DNA from: JAKAXS01 sp965279065
GTDB taxonomy: Bacteria > Pseudomonadota > Alphaproteobacteria > Rhizobiales > Hyphomicrobiaceae
Reading direction: 5' to 3'
Length of the DNA: 64,000 nt
Assembly: GCA_965279065.1 (NCBI GenBank)
Contig: OZ257134.1
Location: forward strand, 4,067,223 to 4,131,222
Part shown: piece by piece, positions 35,145 to 42,654 of the stretch
Layout of the letters: each line of letters starts with the position of its first letter
How positions within the stretch are numbered: the first letter of the stretch is position 1
The notes under the pieces: generated by a model
What the model saw: the letters and a program-made list of their open reading frames with translations, nothing else
Database searches by the model: none
What the model was told of the DNA's origin: nothing
Program-made: the position numbers and the translations under genes

Positions 35145-35640
35145 CCTTCAGCGTATTGGCGTTGATCTCGCCGTCGAACGCCCGCTCCAGCGGCTTGTCG
35201 AACACGGTCACGTACAGTTCGAGCGTACCTCTGCCCACGCGGGATTCGAGGATATGCCCGCCATATGCCTGATAGTCGCGCCCCGCCACGGTGCCATGGA
35301 TGTGGGTCGAAGGTGCTCCGTCTTTCCAGGCTAGGCTGCCGGTGAGATTGGTGAGCTCGACATCCTTGAACGTCTTGGGGATGTACTCCTTCTTCTCCGC
35401 ATCGAAGAACGCGAACTTTACCTCCTCGAGAAAGCCGATACCGCTGACGGCTCCGCCAGGTATCTTTTCGCGCTCGGCCAGTTCCGCAAGGTGTCCGGAA
35501 ACGTCATCGCCCGGCTTCAGCACGAGGAGATAGCCCGTCGGTGTCTTCAAATATTTGCCATCGATGGCCGCGGTTGCGGCAATCGGACTGAGCGAAAAAA
35601 CCGTTGCCGCGACAAGTGCGCGGGCTGTCCACTGCAACAT
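35137..35640 (-). CDS. Secreted PPC/DUF296-domain protein
   Basis: The 167-residue protein has a signal peptide (ALVAATVFSLSPIAATAA) and a PPC/DUF296 domain (YLLVLKPGDDVSGHLAELAEREK, GAVSGIGFLEEVKFAFFD, THIHGTVAGRDYQAYGGHILE). PPC domains of this kind carry a conserved metal-binding His cluster and are usually cytoplasmic, so the export signal is unusual. ATG 35640 has AGGAAGAG upstream; the open frame extends to 35877 without protein-like content. Confidence 0.82.
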   Translation of the reverse strand: MLQWTARALVAATVFSLSPIAATAAIDGKYLKTPTGYLLVLKPGDDVSGHLAELAEREKIPGGAVSGIGFLEEVKFAFFDAEKKEYIPKTFKDVELTNLTGSLAWKDGAPSTHIHGTVAGRDYQAYGGHILESRVGRGTLELYVTVFDKPLERAFDGEINANTLKVK

Positions 35641-35756
35641 TCTTGCTCTTCCTCGTGCCTGCGCCAATACGCGCATCCAGGTGCGGAACGGTGCGCCTCG
35701 CTCCTCGTTACCCCAGCCAACGCACCTCAGGTTCTGGAGTTCGACGATGCATAGAT

Positions 35757-35924
35757 TTGGTGGGGTCGGAACTGGCGAGCATAGGCCGCCGTGTTCAGAC
35801 CGAAACAGAAGTTGAGGGTCTGACCGCGGCCATCCGCGAGGCACTCGCACGCTTGAACGATGTCGAGACCGCCGCACAAATCCGCGGCGGCCCCAATGCG
35901 ATGCGTGTGAACGACTATATGTAA
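35757..35924 (+). CDS. Possible 55-residue small protein (TTG or GTG start)
   Basis: The frame encodes an amphipathic helix-like sequence (TEVEGLTAAIREALARLND) ending RGGPNAMRVNDYM before TAA at 35922. Start candidates are TTG 35757 and GTG 35760, neither with a good ribosome binding site. The composition looks more protein-like than the antisense shadow frames nearby, but no family was recognised. Confidence 0.28.
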   Translation: MVGSELASIGRRVQTETEVEGLTAAIREALARLNDVETAAQIRGGPNAMRVNDYM

Positions 35925-35937
35925 GCCGCGTCAGAGC

Positions 35938-36372
35938 TCACGTGCGCCAGGGGTGGGCTGGCAGATCGGAGATACCGATCGCTTCCGCGCCAGCCTTCGC
36001 AACGGTCTCGTCGTTCTCGACCGTGGAACCACTGACACCGATCGCCCCGACCAGTACGCCTTCGGCATCGACGATCGGCACGCCGCCTGGGAAAGTGATG
36101 AGCCCCTCGTTGGAGTGCTCGATTCCCCAAAGTGACCCGCCCGGCTGCGAGAGCTTGCCCAGTTCGCCCGTCTTCATGCCGAAAAAGCACGACGTCTTCG
36201 CCTTCTTGATCGCGATGTCGATGCTGCCGACCCAGGCGTCGTCCATGCGATGGAAAGCCTTGAGGTTTGCGCCGGAATCCACGATGGCGATGCACATCTG
36301 GGTCTTCAGCGATTCAGCCTTCTTGCGGGCGGCCTCGATGGCCTTGTGGGCGTCTTTGATCGTGACATGCAT
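35938..36372 (-). CDS. GlcG/HbpS-like heme-degrading-family protein (DUF336)
   Basis: The 144-residue protein matches the GlcG/HbpS fold: AHKAIEAARKKAESLKTQMCIAIVDSGANLKAFHRMD, TSCFFGMKTGELG, ITFPGGVPIVDAEGVLVGAIGVSG and VAKAGAEAIG. Members bind heme, cobalamin or small organic ligands. No catalytic role is visible and no redox partner is nearby. GGGGAATA precedes the start. Confidence 0.88.
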   Translation of the reverse strand: MHVTIKDAHKAIEAARKKAESLKTQMCIAIVDSGANLKAFHRMDDAWVGSIDIAIKKAKTSCFFGMKTGELGKLSQPGGSLWGIEHSNEGLITFPGGVPIVDAEGVLVGAIGVSGSTVENDETVAKAGAEAIGISDLPAHPWRT

Positions 36373-36630
36373 AGCGATATTCCCCGGTCATGATGTTGCG
36401 GCACGCGAACGTATCGCAGTCCCTTAAGTTCCAGGCGAAAATCAGACGACGGACGCGCGACATTCCGCCCGCCGGGTTAATTGCTGCGCACAGCCAACGT
36501 GACCTGTCCATCAGGTCGGCGCCTGTACTGAAAAGCCGATCCGCTTGCGTCGTCAAAAGTCTTTCGGAACTGCACGCCCTATGCGGCGTTGCACCAGGGA
36601 CAATGACACAATCCCAAAAGGAGCCCGAAC

Positions 36631-37011
36631 ATGGCGCAGCCCTATCAAAGCAATTTCGGAGCCGCCGCACCGGCTGCCAATGACGCCCAGGACCGGGTTC
36701 AGCAGCTCAAGGCCAAGGCTGAAGAGGTTGCCAACACCGTGACGGCCGAAGGCAAGAAGGCCTATGCCGCTGCCGAAAAGACCGCGGGCGAGGCGTATGC
36801 CGCCGTCGAAAAGACGGCGGAAGACGCTTACGACTCTACGCGCCGCTTTGTACGTGAACAGCCCGTAGTTGCTGTCGGCATTGCCGTGACCGCGGCTTTC
36901 GCCATCGGCGCCTTGTGGAAACTGACCCAGGCTCGCCGCAACGAGGATCTTCTTGACCGGGTGACGAACATATTGGAGCCGCAGTATCGCGCGCTTCGCC
37001 GTCGCTTCTAG
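36631..37011 (+). CDS. DUF883/ElaB-like membrane-anchored helical protein
   Basis: The 126-residue protein is a long helix with short Ala/Lys/Glu repeats (AEEVANTVTAEGKKAYAAAEKT, AYAAVEKTAEDAYDSTRRFV) followed by the DUF883 motif VREQPVVAVGIAVTAAFAIGAL, a single C-terminal membrane segment. The C-terminus is basic. Homologues are stress-induced inner-membrane proteins, some ribosome-associated. The start has AGGAG 8 bp upstream. Confidence 0.83.
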   Translation: MAQPYQSNFGAAAPAANDAQDRVQQLKAKAEEVANTVTAEGKKAYAAAEKTAGEAYAAVEKTAEDAYDSTRRFVREQPVVAVGIAVTAAFAIGALWKLTQARRNEDLLDRVTNILEPQYRALRRRF

Positions 37012-37066
37012 AGTTCGTTGCGGAGAGAGCACGCCAGGGATGGCACCGTGAGGTGCCGTCCCTGAG

Positions 37067-37693
37067 TTAGTTTGAGCTCTTGATCGCGGCGGGTCTGTCG
37101 ATTTGGAAGGTCTCCGCGGTGCGGACATACAGCCCTCGCCCGTGCACACGTCCGATCGCCCCCAGTTTGGCCGTGTCGATGGTGTGCTTCGCCGGATCGA
37201 GAACGTAAGCGTCATCGACATGGGCTTGCACCACCTCTCCGATCACGACGAACTGCCCTGACGGAAATTGCAGTGGCGTGTGGAGCCGGCATTCGAAAGC
37301 GACGGCGCAGGCGGCGATCCGCGGCGGTTCGATTTTGACGGACGCGGTAACGTCAAGGTTGGCCAGTTCAAGTTCGTCGATTTCGGCCGGTGCGGCGATC
37401 GACGTAAGGTTCATCGCTTGAGCGACGCTCTCCGTCACCAGGTTCACCACAAACTCGCCCGTCTCCAGGATATTGCGCGCTGTGTCCTTCAGACTGCCGT
37501 CGTCGTTGCCCTGGATGCCAATGGCAACGAGTGGTGGCGCCTTGCCCATGGCATTGAAGAAGCTGAACGGCGCCGCGTTGCGGACGCCGCCGGCAGATAT
37601 GGTCGTGATCCAGGCGATGGGTCGCGGCACGATGGTGCTGGTGAGCAGTTTGTAACGCTCATCGGCCGCGAGCTTTTCAAAGTCGAAGTCCAT
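37067..37693 (-). CDS. Flavin reductase-like domain protein
   Basis: The 208-residue protein has the FMN-binding split-barrel pattern YKLLTSTIVPRPIAWITT, GVRNAAPFSFFNAMGKAPPLVAIG, KDTARNILETGEFVVNLV and CRLHTPLQFPSGQFVVIGEV. It probably reduces flavin with NAD(P)H or acts as an FMN-dependent oxidoreductase. ATG 37693 follows the carboxylesterase stop at 37701 by 7 bp. It is the last gene of the ring-cleaving dioxygenase/carboxylesterase operon. Confidence 0.87.
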   Translation of the reverse strand: MDFDFEKLAADERYKLLTSTIVPRPIAWITTISAGGVRNAAPFSFFNAMGKAPPLVAIGIQGNDDGSLKDTARNILETGEFVVNLVTESVAQAMNLTSIAAPAEIDELELANLDVTASVKIEPPRIAACAVAFECRLHTPLQFPSGQFVVIGEVVQAHVDDAYVLDPAKHTIDTAKLGAIGRVHGRGLYVRTAETFQIDRPAAIKSSN

Positions 37694-37700
37694 CGCCGAT

Positions 37701-38339
37701 CTAGTCCGCCACGGCGAAGGAACGCAACAGCTGCTGCACGTGCGCCACCTCGTCCGCAACGATGGTATGACCCATCCCTGGATAGATTCGCTTCGTCACG
37801 ATCCCTCCGATCTTCACCAGTACGTCAGCGCTCTCATGCACCCGGTTGAGGGGAATGTGGGAGTCCACATCGCTGCAGCCGAGAAACACCGGTGTCCCAT
37901 CCAGGCGGCTCGCGTAGTTGCGCGGTGTTCCCTCCGGACCGATGAGTCCGCCGCTCAATGCGACCACACCACCCCAACGCCGCGCATGACGCGCCGCATA
38001 CTCCAGAGCGAGACACGCACCCTGCGAAAAGCCGAGCAGTACGATCCGCTCGTGCGGCACGCCTTGGGCAACGACGTCAGCGACGACGCCGTCCACCGTC
38101 GCCAGCGCCTGCGACAGCGCCGGCTCGTTCTGGGACAATGGCGCCAGGAACGAATACGGATACCAAGTCGATCCCGGCGCCTGTGGCGCAACATAGGCGA
38201 TGCCCGGCACGGCGAATTCACTCGCCAGTCCGAGCATGCCCTCTGCTGAGGCGCCGCGGCCGTGGATCATCACCACGGCCGCACCGGCGCGGGCAACATC
38301 TCTGCCCGCGCGCACCACGTGAGTGTCCTTGACGATCAT
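37701..38339 (-). CDS. Carboxylesterase/phospholipase-family hydrolase (MhqD-like)
   Basis: The 212-residue alpha/beta-hydrolase has the nucleophile GFSQG (S105), acid in GCSDVDSHIP (D157 or D159) and H191 in GMGHTI. This is the short carboxylesterase family that includes MhqD of Bacillus. ATG 38339 overlaps the dioxygenase stop by 4 bp and has GGAGG in front, so the two proteins are made together. A role downstream of ring cleavage is inferred from this pairing. Confidence 0.87.
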   Translation of the reverse strand: MIVKDTHVVRAGRDVARAGAAVVMIHGRGASAEGMLGLASEFAVPGIAYVAPQAPGSTWYPYSFLAPLSQNEPALSQALATVDGVVADVVAQGVPHERIVLLGFSQGACLALEYAARHARRWGGVVALSGGLIGPEGTPRNYASRLDGTPVFLGCSDVDSHIPLNRVHESADVLVKIGGIVTKRIYPGMGHTIVADEVAHVQQLLRSFAVAD

Positions 38340-39268
38340 GCGGCCTCCTTGAGGGGCACCAGGTGCGCCTCGATTTCAGCCCGCCGACCCTCGAGGTGCG
38401 GCGGTAGTGCAAGCGTCTCGCCGAGCTTGTCGGCCGGCTCGTCGATGGCGAAACCAGGCTGATCGGTGGCGATCTCGAAGATGATCCCGCCCGGCTCCTT
38501 GAAGTACATCGACCGAAAGTAATTGCGATCGATCTGCTCCGTCACGTGCATGCGATGCTCGTCGACGAGACGGCGCCGCATGTCGGCCTGCTCCTGGTCG
38601 TCCGCGGCGCGGAAGGCCAGATGGTGTACCGAGCCGCGACCCATGCGGCCGGCGAGGAAGCCTTTCGCCTCGCGGATGTCGATGATGCCGCCGACGGTGC
38701 TGCCGCGCGCCTTGAAGCGCGTGGTGGTCCCATCACGTGCAACCTCGTCATAGCCGAGCACGCCCAACACGCCCGCCGTCGCTTTCGCGTCGTCAAGCAG
38801 CAGGGTCGCGCCATGGAAACCGCGGATCGCGTTTTCTACCGGAACGTCGGACCCGGCCCAGGCGGCCTCCGTTTCCGCACCCGCCACGCCTACGAGCGCA
38901 AGGCTCAGGCCGTCGGGATCGGTGAACGTCAGCACGCTTTCGCCAAAGCGCTTGCCGATCGCCTCGTGCTTGACGCCGAGTTCGACAAAGCGATGCGCCC
39001 AATATCCCAAGGCCCCCTCGGGCACGCGGTAGGACGTTTCGTGCGTCAGGCCCACGCCGCCGCGACCCAGCGGAGCATGCCCCCACGGGAAGAACGTCAG
39101 GATCGTGCCGGGGCTACCGGCCTCGTCACCGAAGTACAGGTGATAGGTGCCGGGGTCGTCGTAGTTGACGGTCTTCTTGACGAGCCGCAGGCCGAGCACC
39201 CGCGTGTAGAAGTCGACGTTGCGGGCCGGATCGCCGGCAATCGCCGTAACGTGATGAAGTCCAGACAT
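38336..39268 (-). CDS. VOC-family ring-cleaving dioxygenase (MhqO-like)
   Basis: The 310-residue protein has two vicinal-oxygen-chelate modules. The first begins GLHHVTAIAGDPARNVDFYTRVLG and the second holds GSVHHLAFRAADDQEQ and PGGIIFEIATDQPGF, giving His/Glu metal ligands. It resembles hydroquinone/catechol dioxygenases such as MhqO. It is probably cytosolic and iron-dependent. It is preceded by wrbA (19 bp gap) and overlaps the carboxylesterase gene. Confidence 0.9.
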   Translation of the reverse strand: MSGLHHVTAIAGDPARNVDFYTRVLGLRLVKKTVNYDDPGTYHLYFGDEAGSPGTILTFFPWGHAPLGRGGVGLTHETSYRVPEGALGYWAHRFVELGVKHEAIGKRFGESVLTFTDPDGLSLALVGVAGAETEAAWAGSDVPVENAIRGFHGATLLLDDAKATAGVLGVLGYDEVARDGTTTRFKARGSTVGGIIDIREAKGFLAGRMGRGSVHHLAFRAADDQEQADMRRRLVDEHRMHVTEQIDRNYFRSMYFKEPGGIIFEIATDQPGFAIDEPADKLGETLALPPHLEGRRAEIEAHLVPLKEAA

Positions 39269-39286
39269 GACACACCTTTCTCTCGC

Positions 39287-39886
39287 CTAACCAGCGAGCT
39301 TCGCCGTGATTTCTGCAACGTGGCGGCCCTGGAAGCGGGCACCCGCCAATTCATTCTCCGAAGGCTGCCGTGAGCCATCGCCGTCGGCGATTGTCGTCGC
39401 GCCGTAGGGCGAACCGCCGGTCACCTCCTTCACGCCCATCTGTCCCTGGAACGAGTAGGGCAGGCCCACGATCACCATGCCGTGGTGGAGCAGCACCGTG
39501 TGCGTGGAGAGGATGGTGCTCTCCTGCCCGCCATGCTGCGTCGCCGATGACGAAAAGACGCTGCCGACCTTGCCGATCAGCTTGCCGCCGAACCAAAGCC
39601 CGCCGGTCTGATCGAGGAAGTTCTTCATCTGCGCCGGCATGTTCCCGAAACGCGTCGGCACGCCGATGATGATCGCGTCATAGGCCACGAGCTCGTCCAC
39701 CGTCGCGATCGGCGCCGTCTGGTCCAGCTTGAAGTGCTGCTGCTTGGCAACCGCTTCCGGGACCAGCTCGGGCACGCGTTTGATGGCGACCTCGGCCCCA
39801 GCGGACTTCGCGCCCTCCGCAACGGCTTCCGCCATCTTTTCGATGTGGCCGTAGCTCGAATAGTAGAGAACCAGGATCTTCGACAT
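39287..39886 (-). CDS. wrbA: NAD(P)H:quinone oxidoreductase WrbA
   Basis: The 199-residue flavodoxin-fold enzyme reduces quinones by two electrons. FMN-binding features are ILVLYYSSYGHIEKMAEAV, GVPTRFGNMPAQMKNFLDQTGGLW and SSSATQHGGQEST, with the late LPYSFQGQMG and GSPYGATTIADGDG of WrbA. ATG 39886 has GGAGG 6 bp upstream; the open frame to 39979 overlaps the divergent LysR gene and is discarded. It leads the dioxygenase-carboxylesterase-flavin reductase set. Confidence 0.94.
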   Translation of the reverse strand: MSKILVLYYSSYGHIEKMAEAVAEGAKSAGAEVAIKRVPELVPEAVAKQQHFKLDQTAPIATVDELVAYDAIIIGVPTRFGNMPAQMKNFLDQTGGLWFGGKLIGKVGSVFSSSATQHGGQESTILSTHTVLLHHGMVIVGLPYSFQGQMGVKEVTGGSPYGATTIADGDGSRQPSENELAGARFQGRHVAEITAKLAG

Positions 39887-39912
39887 GTTCGCCTCCGTTG
39901 TGCTGAGGGAAA

Positions 39913-39942
39913 TTGGCGTGTTGCCAATGATCGTACAATCAT
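39913..39942. promoter_or_regulatory. Palindromic operator candidates between wrbA and the divergent LysR gene
   Basis: Two adjoining inverted repeats occupy the 93 bp divergent gap. TTGGC-gtgtt-GCCAA (39913-39927) is perfect. ATGATCGTACAATCAT (39927-39942) is palindromic at 14 of 16 positions, and a ATATAAATAA stretch follows. Such a site between a LysR gene and its divergent target is the usual regulatory layout. Confidence 0.6.
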
Positions 39943-39979
39943 ATAAATAATCGCCAGTCTGGTGCCAATTTGGAACCAA

Positions 39980-40897
39980 ATGGACAAACTCTCAGCCATG
40001 CAGGCCTTTGCGCGGGTCGTCTCCAGCGGCAGCTATGCCGAGGCCGCCCGCCGGCTCGGACTGACCCGTTCCGCCGTCAGCAAGGCCGTCAGTGAATTGG
40101 AGCAGGGTCTGGGCGCCCGCCTTCTGGATCGCACCACACGTCGCGTGGCGCCGACGGAAGCGGGTCTCGCCTACTACGAACGCTGCGTCGCCATCCTTGC
40201 CCAGGTCGAGGAGACGGAAGCGCAGATCTCGCGGCTTCACGACGAGCCAAAAGGCGTGCTGCGCGTCAACGGCCCGATGTCGTTCGGCATGATGTATCTC
40301 AGCGCCGCCATCGCCGCCTTCATGCAGAAATACACGGAGCTGAAGGTCGAGCTGACGCTCAACGACCGCTTTATCGATCCCTTGGAGGAAGGCGTCGACG
40401 TCACCATCCGCATCGGCGACTTGGAGGACTCGAGCTTGATCGCGCGCCGCCTTTCCTCGACCGCGCTGATGCTCGTCGCCTCACCGGACTATCTGGCAGC
40501 CCACGGCGAGCCACAGACACCGCGCGACCTCGCCACCCACCGCGCGCTGATCTACGGCCACTCCACATCGACACAACGCTGGAAGCTGGCGGACAAGAGT
40601 GAAGTCGTCACGGTGCCGGTCAACGGCTGTCTCGCCTCAAACAATGGCGATGTCCTGTGTGACGCCGCGGTCGCCGGCATCGGCATCGCGCGCCTGCCGT
40701 TGTTTCTGGTCTGTGATCAGATTCGCGCAGGGTCTCTGCAGGAGATACTGCCCGCCTACGCACCGGGCGATCTGGATATCCACGCCCTCTACGCCCCAAA
40801 TCGCTATTTGGCAGCGAAAACGCGCGTTTTCATCGACTTCCTCGTCGAACGCTTCGGCAAAAATCCGCCTTGGGAAATTGCTGGCGAGGGGCCTTAA
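39980..40897 (+). CDS. LysR family transcriptional regulator (divergent from wrbA)
   Basis: The 305-residue regulator starts MDKLSAMQAFARVVSSGSYAEAARRLGLTRSAVSKAVSELEQGLG-type winged helix-turn-helix, followed by an effector domain (RVNGPMSFGMMYLSAAIAAFM). It belongs to the group often found next to quinone reductases. ATG 39980 is preferred over the GTG at 39962. It probably controls wrbA and the ring-cleavage operon. Its stop overlaps the convergent TetR gene by 4 bp. Confidence 0.93.
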   Translation: MDKLSAMQAFARVVSSGSYAEAARRLGLTRSAVSKAVSELEQGLGARLLDRTTRRVAPTEAGLAYYERCVAILAQVEETEAQISRLHDEPKGVLRVNGPMSFGMMYLSAAIAAFMQKYTELKVELTLNDRFIDPLEEGVDVTIRIGDLEDSSLIARRLSSTALMLVASPDYLAAHGEPQTPRDLATHRALIYGHSTSTQRWKLADKSEVVTVPVNGCLASNNGDVLCDAAVAGIGIARLPLFLVCDQIRAGSLQEILPAYAPGDLDIHALYAPNRYLAAKTRVFIDFLVERFGKNPPWEIAGEGP

Positions 40898-41484
40898 GCG
40901 GGCCACGCTCTCAGCGCCATCTCGGCGACCGCCATCAGATCGTTGCGCGACGCCCCACCGGCCGCCTGCACCGACATGCCCTGCTGCACGGTCACGACGA
41001 AACGTGCCAAAGCCTCGGGATCGGCATCGCTCTTGAGATCGCCTTCCGTCTTCGCGCGTTCAAATCGCTGGCGCAGCGCAGCCTCTCCGGCCGCGCGGCG
41101 CCCGCACAACTCGTTCTTGATGGACTCAGCCGCGTCCCCGCACGACAGCGCGCCCTGCACGGCGAGGCACCCGCGCGGATTGTCCGGATCGGTAAGACAC
41201 GTCGCGGCCCCGCGGAGCATGCGCTCCACCACGGCTTTCGCCGTCGGCTCGGCCAGCGCCTCGCGCTGCACGGCTCCCGGCCCCGACTCCGCATACCGGT
41301 CGAGCGCTCGGCGGAACAAGTCTTCCTTGTTGCCAAAGGCGGCATAAAGGCTCGGGCGGCTGATACCCATCGCCTCGGTTAAGTCAGTCAGCGAGGCGCC
41401 TTCATAGCCTTGCCGCCAGAACACATGCAGCGCCTTATCCAGCGCTTCATCTGCACAGAATTCCCTGGGACGGCCCTTTTGCAC
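40894..41484 (-). CDS. TetR/AcrR family transcriptional regulator
   Basis: The 196-residue repressor has the helix-turn-helix ASLTDLTEAMGISRPSLYAAFGNKEDLFRRAL near residues 30-62 and a C-terminal ligand domain with GCLAVQGALSCGDAAESI. GTG 41484 is chosen as the start because AAGGAG lies 8 bp upstream, giving VQKGRPREF; the open frame to 41505 lacks such a site. It is divergent from a small secreted peptide gene, the most likely target. Confidence 0.9.
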   Translation of the reverse strand: MQKGRPREFCADEALDKALHVFWRQGYEGASLTDLTEAMGISRPSLYAAFGNKEDLFRRALDRYAESGPGAVQREALAEPTAKAVVERMLRGAATCLTDPDNPRGCLAVQGALSCGDAAESIKNELCGRRAAGEAALRQRFERAKTEGDLKSDADPEALARFVVTVQQGMSVQAAGGASRNDLMAVAEMALRAWPA

Positions 41485-41511
41485 CGCGACTCTCCTTGAC
41501 CTCACGCCACC

Positions 41512-41594
41512 TATGTACCACTTCCATACTCATCGATACAAATAGTTATTGACACGGAAGCGAGACGGCCTATATCAATACCGCTCGGTACATA
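41512..41594. promoter_or_regulatory. Promoter with flanking TATGTACC/GGTACATA inverted repeat
   Basis: The plus-strand promoter candidate is TTGACA (41549-41554), 16 bp, TATATC (41571-41576), followed by the peptide gene at 41612. TATGTACC (41512-41519) and its inverse GGTACATA (41587-41594) flank it, about 67 bp apart. This suggests binding sites for the divergent TetR repressor. Confidence 0.5.
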
Positions 41595-41611
41595 TAGGAA
41601 GGAGCCACCAA

Positions 41612-41809
41612 ATGACAAGCTTCTCAATCGTAGCCGCCGCCGCCCCGGTCCTTCTGGCGCTTGTCCCGTGTGTCTTCTCGAATGTCATGAAGGCACCCGA
41701 GGCCAGCATCTCGCTCGTCAGCCAGTCGCAGGGCGACCCCCGCCTGCCAGATGCTGATCGCGCCCCCTGGTGGAAGCCGCAAGCGCTGGGCATCGACAAC
41801 TATTCTTGA
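41612..41809 (+). CDS. Small secreted or membrane peptide under TetR-flanked promoter
   Basis: The 65-residue peptide has an N-terminal hydrophobic stretch (FSIVAAAAPVLLALVPCVFS) that looks like a signal or anchor, then a hydrophilic part ending WWKPQALGIDNYS. GGAAGGAG precedes the ATG. I do not recognise a family. The neighbouring TetR gene and clear promoter suggest a regulated gene. Confidence 0.65.
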   Translation: MTSFSIVAAAAPVLLALVPCVFSNVMKAPEASISLVSQSQGDPRLPDADRAPWWKPQALGIDNYS

Positions 41810-41934
41810 GCTCCCCCTGCCGCGCCGGGTGCACGAACGGTGTCCTGACTGTTCGTTCGCCTGGTGCGGATCTTTTTTTGCGCATCGCGGCGCCTCTGCT
41901 AGCATCGCTGAAACCCCTCGCTCAGGAGTCCGCG

Positions 41935-42528
41935 ATGCGCGCCATTCTTGCCGGCTTGATTGCTTCGTTGGCGACCATGTTTCAGGTCGCCCGCGCCGAA
42001 CAGCCGGCGACAACGGCGTGGGACTACACCTTCACCTCGATCGACGGCAAGCCGATGCCCCTGTCGCAGTACAAGGGCGATGTTCTGCTAGTGGTCAACG
42101 TCGCCTCGTTCTGCGGCTTCACTCCGCAGTACAAGGGGCTGCAGGCGCTCTACGACAAGTATCAGACGCAGGGCTTGACGGTGATTGGCGTACCTTCCAA
42201 TGACTTCGGCAATCAGGAGCCGAAGGCCGCCGGCGAGATCAAGGAATTCTGCCAGGGGACCTTCGGCGTCAAATTTCCGCTGACCGCCAAGGCCGCGCTA
42301 TCCGGCGACAGCGCTCACCCGTTCTACGTTTGGGCCCGCGATCAGCTGGGGTGGCTCAACGCGCCCAAATGGAATTTCCACAAATACCTTGTCGGTCGCG
42401 ACGGCCGCCTCGTGACGTCGTTCCTCTCCACCACCACGCCGGAGTCCAACCGTCTTGTCTCGGCTGTCGAAGCCGAATTGGCGAAGGGCGCCATGTCGCG
42501 ACCCCAGCCGCAGCCCGCCTCGCAGTAG
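41935..42528 (+). CDS. Periplasmic glutathione peroxidase (cysteine type)
   Basis: The 197-residue protein has a signal peptide (ILAGLIASLATMFQVARA) and the glutathione peroxidase fold. Key residues are the catalytic Cys60 in NVASFCGFTPQYKGL, the Gln/Asn region VIGVPSNDFGNQEP, and the Trp/Asn motif KWNFHKYLV. It reduces peroxides using thioredoxin or glutathione. Export is unusual for bacterial members. ATG 41935 has AGGAG upstream; the frame to 41770 is not protein-like. Confidence 0.93.
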   Translation: MRAILAGLIASLATMFQVARAEQPATTAWDYTFTSIDGKPMPLSQYKGDVLLVVNVASFCGFTPQYKGLQALYDKYQTQGLTVIGVPSNDFGNQEPKAAGEIKEFCQGTFGVKFPLTAKAALSGDSAHPFYVWARDQLGWLNAPKWNFHKYLVGRDGRLVTSFLSTTTPESNRLVSAVEAELAKGAMSRPQPQPASQ

Positions 42529-42654
42529 CAAGCGCTCGCCGCGGTGTCGTCGCCTAGCGGGCGATTTCGCCGCGCCGCCTTGCAACCCTCGCGCGGATCT
42601 GGCCAATGTGCTGCCCACCACAGCACACACACAACCCTTCAAGGAAATCTCACG

